From: Cytobacillus depressus
Lineage (GTDB): Bacteria > Bacillota > Bacilli > Bacillales > Cytobacillaceae
Length of the DNA: 64,000 nt
NCBI RefSeq assembly: GCF_008923245.1
Contig: NZ_WBOS01000004.1
Coordinates: 62,001-126,000, forward strand
Direction: 5' to 3'
This document shows, piece after piece, positions 61,332 to 64,000 of the stretch. Each line of letters starts with the position of its first letter. Position 1 is the stretch's first letter. The notes below the pieces were generated by a model. That model was not told where the DNA came from. It ran no database searches and worked only from the letters and a program-made list of their open reading frames with translations. Both the position numbers and the translations under genes were made by a program.

Positions 61332-62213
61332 TCATGAATGCTTTTTTGAAGAGGCTGTTACTGATTCCTTTATAAAATCAATAAATGCTTTCACAAAATT
61401 AAGCTCCTCAACACTTTTATGATAAACCATCCATGTCTTTTGGGTTAATGGAATACCTTCTTTTGTTTGTAATGGAACTTGATGGACGTGTGGACAATCC
61501 TTTAAAAAGAGGGAAGGCAAAATTGCATAACCAAGTCCGTTTAGAACCATTTCTTTACATGTATCCCCACGGTCAACTGTAATTCTTACATATGGCGGTT
61601 GAGGATACCTTTCAGCCCACCAATTATCAGTCATATGTTTATATAGAGAATCTGTTTGATAGTCGATTTTTGGCAAGCTGGGAAGTTCATCCATGTCAAT
61701 CGGCTTTAAAGATGCGATACATAGAGATTCCTCAAAAACCAATTCTTTTTCCCCTGGCCAATTGTAGTCTCCTCGAATAAAGCCAATATGTATGTCATGA
61801 TTGTATGCCATTTGATAAATCTGTTTACTGTATCCAGTTTCGACCTGGAATTCGACGTCAGGATATTGCTTTTCGAATGATTGTAGCCAGCCAGGGAGTT
61901 TATATTTACTAATAAAATTGGACACACCCAGCCGCAATGTCCCAACAACATAATGATTAAAATTATCGATGTCTTCCCTTGTAATTTGAAAAATATCCAA
62001 TAATTCCTCGGCTCTTTTTGCTAAGTATTCACCTTCGGCAGTGAATTGGACCCCTTTTATCCCTCGGTTTACAATTTTGACACCGAATTCAGTTTCAATT
62101 TGTTTTAACCGTTTTGTTAAGGTTGGCTGAGAAATATAAAGGGCTTGTCCGGCCTTTGTAATGTTCTTTTCTTTATAGAGAGTATGCAAAATTAGCCAAT
62201 CCCGATCATCCAT
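61332..62213 (-). CDS. LysR family transcriptional regulator
   Basis: 293 residues. N-terminal winged helix (ILHTLYKEKNITKAGQALYISQPTLTKRLKQIE) and a C-terminal effector domain. It is divergent from the aconitase-like gene, the classic position for a LysR regulator of that gene. SD GGAGG before the start. The effector is probably an organic acid related to the target pathway. Confidence 0.9.
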   Translation of the reverse strand: MDDRDWLILHTLYKEKNITKAGQALYISQPTLTKRLKQIETEFGVKIVNRGIKGVQFTAEGEYLAKRAEELLDIFQITREDIDNFNHYVVGTLRLGVSNFISKYKLPGWLQSFEKQYPDVEFQVETGYSKQIYQMAYNHDIHIGFIRGDYNWPGEKELVFEESLCIASLKPIDMDELPSLPKIDYQTDSLYKHMTDNWWAERYPQPPYVRITVDRGDTCKEMVLNGLGYAILPSLFLKDCPHVHQVPLQTKEGIPLTQKTWMVYHKSVEELNFVKAFIDFIKESVTASSKKHS

Positions 62214-62273
62214 ACACGTTCCTCCCTTTTTTCTAAAATCAGTTAATCACAATCTAAGTGGGTTCATTCAAAA

Positions 62274-62285
62274 TGGTAATTACCA
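62274..62285. promoter_or_regulatory. Palindrome in the lysR / aconitase-like intergenic region
   Basis: TGGTAATTACCA is a perfect 12-bp palindrome 61 bases from the lysR start. Likely LysR-protein binding region; no other signal there is clear. Confidence 0.45.
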
Positions 62286-62370
62286 ACTATGAAATAATCC
62301 TATTTTTCTATAAACGAAATATTCAATAAAATAGAATTAAATAAATCGATGAGATTAAGGGGGGCAACAA

Positions 62371-64000
62371 ATGGATATAAAAACATTCAATATGCGTTCA
62401 AAATTAAAAATTAACGATAAAGATTATATCTATTATCCTATTAAATCATTAATTGAACAAGGTTTTGAAAAAGTAAACAAATTACCGTATTCATTGAAGG
62501 TATTACTTGAAGCAGCCATTAGAAACTATGATGGGAAAACGGTTACGAAAGAACATATTAAAAAAATCGCTAATTGGACAGTTGAATGCAGCAGAAATGA
62601 GGAAATACCTTTTAAACCAGCTCGAGTTTTAATGCATGATACAACAGGGCTTCCTGCTTTAGTGGACCTTGCTGCTATGCGTGAAACAATCAGCCGGAAA
62701 GGCAAAGATGCTTCAAAGGTAAATCCGGTTATTCCTGTTGATCTTGTTATAGATCATTCTGTCGCAGTTGATTTTTATGGAACCGCAAATGCGGTAACGT
62801 TGAATGAGAAAGTAAATATGGAGCGAAATAAAGAGCGATTTCGTTTCTTAAGGTGGGCACAGAATACATTTGATAATCTAAAAATTGTTCCTCCAGCGAC
62901 TGGAATCATGCACCAAATTAATATGGAGTATTTATCATCGGTAGTCATTGAAAAGGATGCTAATGGGCAAAAAATCTTATTTCCAGACTCGCTTGTAGGA
63001 ACTGATTCGCATACTACGATGATCAACGGTCTCGGCATAGTCGCATGGGGAGTTGGCGGATTGGAAGCTGAAGTAGCTATAATAGGACAACCTTTGTATT
63101 TTGAAGTACCACAAGTTCTTGGCTTTAAGTTAACCGGAGAGCTTGCGGAAGGTGTGACAGCAACAGATTTGGCTTTGACGATTACACAAATGCTTCGAGA
63201 GTATGGGGTAGTAGGAAGGTTTGTTGAATTTTTTGGCCCCGGTGTTCAATCTCTGAGCGTCGCAGATCGTGCCACTGTTTCTAATATGGCACCTGAATAT
63301 GGAGCGACAATGGGCTATTTCCCAATTGATATTGAAACTATTCATTATTTAAGACTAATTGGACGTAGTGAAGAGTACTTAAAACTTATTGAAACTTACT
63401 ACAAAGAACAGGGGATGTTCATGGATGAAAGCAGCCAGGATCCAGATTATCCGGAGATCATTGAATTAGATCTTTCTAAAGTCACTTCCTCATTGGCAGG
63501 ACCAAAACGCCCGCAAGACCGGATCAATTTAACCAAAATGAAGGAATCCTTTAATGAAATCATCCGGAAGCCAATAGTTGACGGAGGCTATGGACTAACT
63601 GAGGAACAATTAAATAAAAGAGTAACAATAACACATGAAAATGGTAAGAAAACAAGTATCATGAATGGTTCTGTTGTATTAGCTGCTATTACAAGCTGTA
63701 CAAATACCTCTAATCCAACTGTGCTCATGATGGCTGGACTTCTGGCGAAAAACGCTGTTGAAAAGGGATTGAAGAAGCCAAGCTTTGTTAAAAGCTCATT
63801 AACCCCCGGATCCCGAGTTGTGACAGATTATCTGCGTGAATCGGGTCTCCTTTTCTTTTTAGAAGATTTAGGATTCCATATTGCCGGTTATGGCTGTGCA
63901 ACATGCATTGGTAACTCAGGGCCGCTCCCAGCTGAAGTCAGTCAAGTGATTGAACAACATGATTTAACAGTGGCAAGTGTTATTTCAGGAAATCGTAATT
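62371..64000 (+). CDS. Aconitase family hydratase, 3' end beyond window
   Basis: At least 543 residues, cut by the window edge. Closest by eye to aconitase A/CitB: PDSLVGTDSHTTMINGLGI, VEFFGPGVQSL, and the iron-sulfur ligands in ITSCTNTSNP and GYGCATCIGNSGPLP. ATG 62371 with AAGGGGGGC upstream. Substitutions along the length relative to CitB and the dedicated LysR regulator suggest a paralogue for another tricarboxylate (for example 2-methylcitrate or a similar acid) rather than the Krebs cycle enzyme; the substrate cannot be fixed from the part seen. Confidence 0.85.
   Translation, partial: MDIKTFNMRSKLKINDKDYIYYPIKSLIEQGFEKVNKLPYSLKVLLEAAIRNYDGKTVTKEHIKKIANWTVECSRNEEIPFKPARVLMHDTTGLPALVDLAAMRETISRKGKDASKVNPVIPVDLVIDHSVAVDFYGTANAVTLNEKVNMERNKERFRFLRWAQNTFDNLKIVPPATGIMHQINMEYLSSVVIEKDANGQKILFPDSLVGTDSHTTMINGLGIVAWGVGGLEAEVAIIGQPLYFEVPQVLGFKLTGELAEGVTATDLALTITQMLREYGVVGRFVEFFGPGVQSLSVADRATVSNMAPEYGATMGYFPIDIETIHYLRLIGRSEEYLKLIETYYKEQGMFMDESSQDPDYPEIIELDLSKVTSSLAGPKRPQDRINLTKMKESFNEIIRKPIVDGGYGLTEEQLNKRVTITHENGKKTSIMNGSVVLAAITSCTNTSNPTVLMMAGLLAKNAVEKGLKKPSFVKSSLTPGSRVVTDYLRESGLLFFLEDLGFHIAGYGCATCIGNSGPLPAEVSQVIEQHDLTVASVISGNRN

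Overview
The window looks like chromosome from a low-GC, spore-forming, motile member of the Bacillaceae. It carries a spore-coat kinase gene (cotH), motAB, the tapA-sipW-tasA matrix operon with SinR and SinI homologues, and a yfkK-J-I-H / F / E / D / AB block in the same gene set as Bacillus subtilis. Strong AGGAGG-type Shine-Dalgarno (SD) sites with frequent TTG and GTG starts also fit. No rRNA, tRNA, phage, transposase or CRISPR array was seen.

Layout: 1-7000 has queF under a preQ1-I riboswitch, a yhdT-panF pair, a lipoprotein, an intergenic repeat, ampS and an MFS pump. 7030-26945 is a catabolic island: a sigma-54 activator, two urocanase-like genes, two ABC importers, a HutI-like amidohydrolase, an M20 hydrolase, an amino-acid permease and a histidine-ammonia-lyase-like gene. 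27087-31632 has an SRPBCC protein, topB and a second, ordinary hutH with its own structured leader. 31633-35977 has a 51-bp tandem repeat, small genes, cotH, an Arg/Cys/Thr repeat protein and motAB. 36023-40099 has a marR-MFS pair and psuK-psuG. 40170-46317 is a biofilm locus. 46486-58579 has mnmH, the yfk block, zosA and a split radical SAM gene. 58952-64000 has nhaC, an RraA-like gene, a LysR gene and an aconitase-family gene cut by the window end.

The most interesting system is the sigma-54 island. Four matches to TGGCAC-N5-TTGCA precede the two urocanase-like genes and the two ABC importers. Upstream of each lie 15-bp sites of the form GCAAAANNNATCTGC, in pairs 78, 76, 78 and 78 bp apart. 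The HAL-like, urocanase-like and HutI-like enzymes keep their catalytic cores but differ from true Hut enzymes at several substrate-contact positions, while a normal hutH sits elsewhere in the window. I infer a parallel pathway for a histidine-like compound; the substrate is not known from sequence.

The second system is the matrix locus. A c-di-GMP-I riboswitch precedes an unlisted 50-codon SinI-type antirepressor gene convergent with sinR. Four dyads GTTCK-N6-AGAAC lie in front of sinR, tapA and a zinc-ribbon gene. The locus also holds a class D sortase and a TasA-like protein with a sortase signal. I infer a route from c-di-GMP through SinI/SinR to the matrix genes and possibly to covalent wall anchoring of the fibre.
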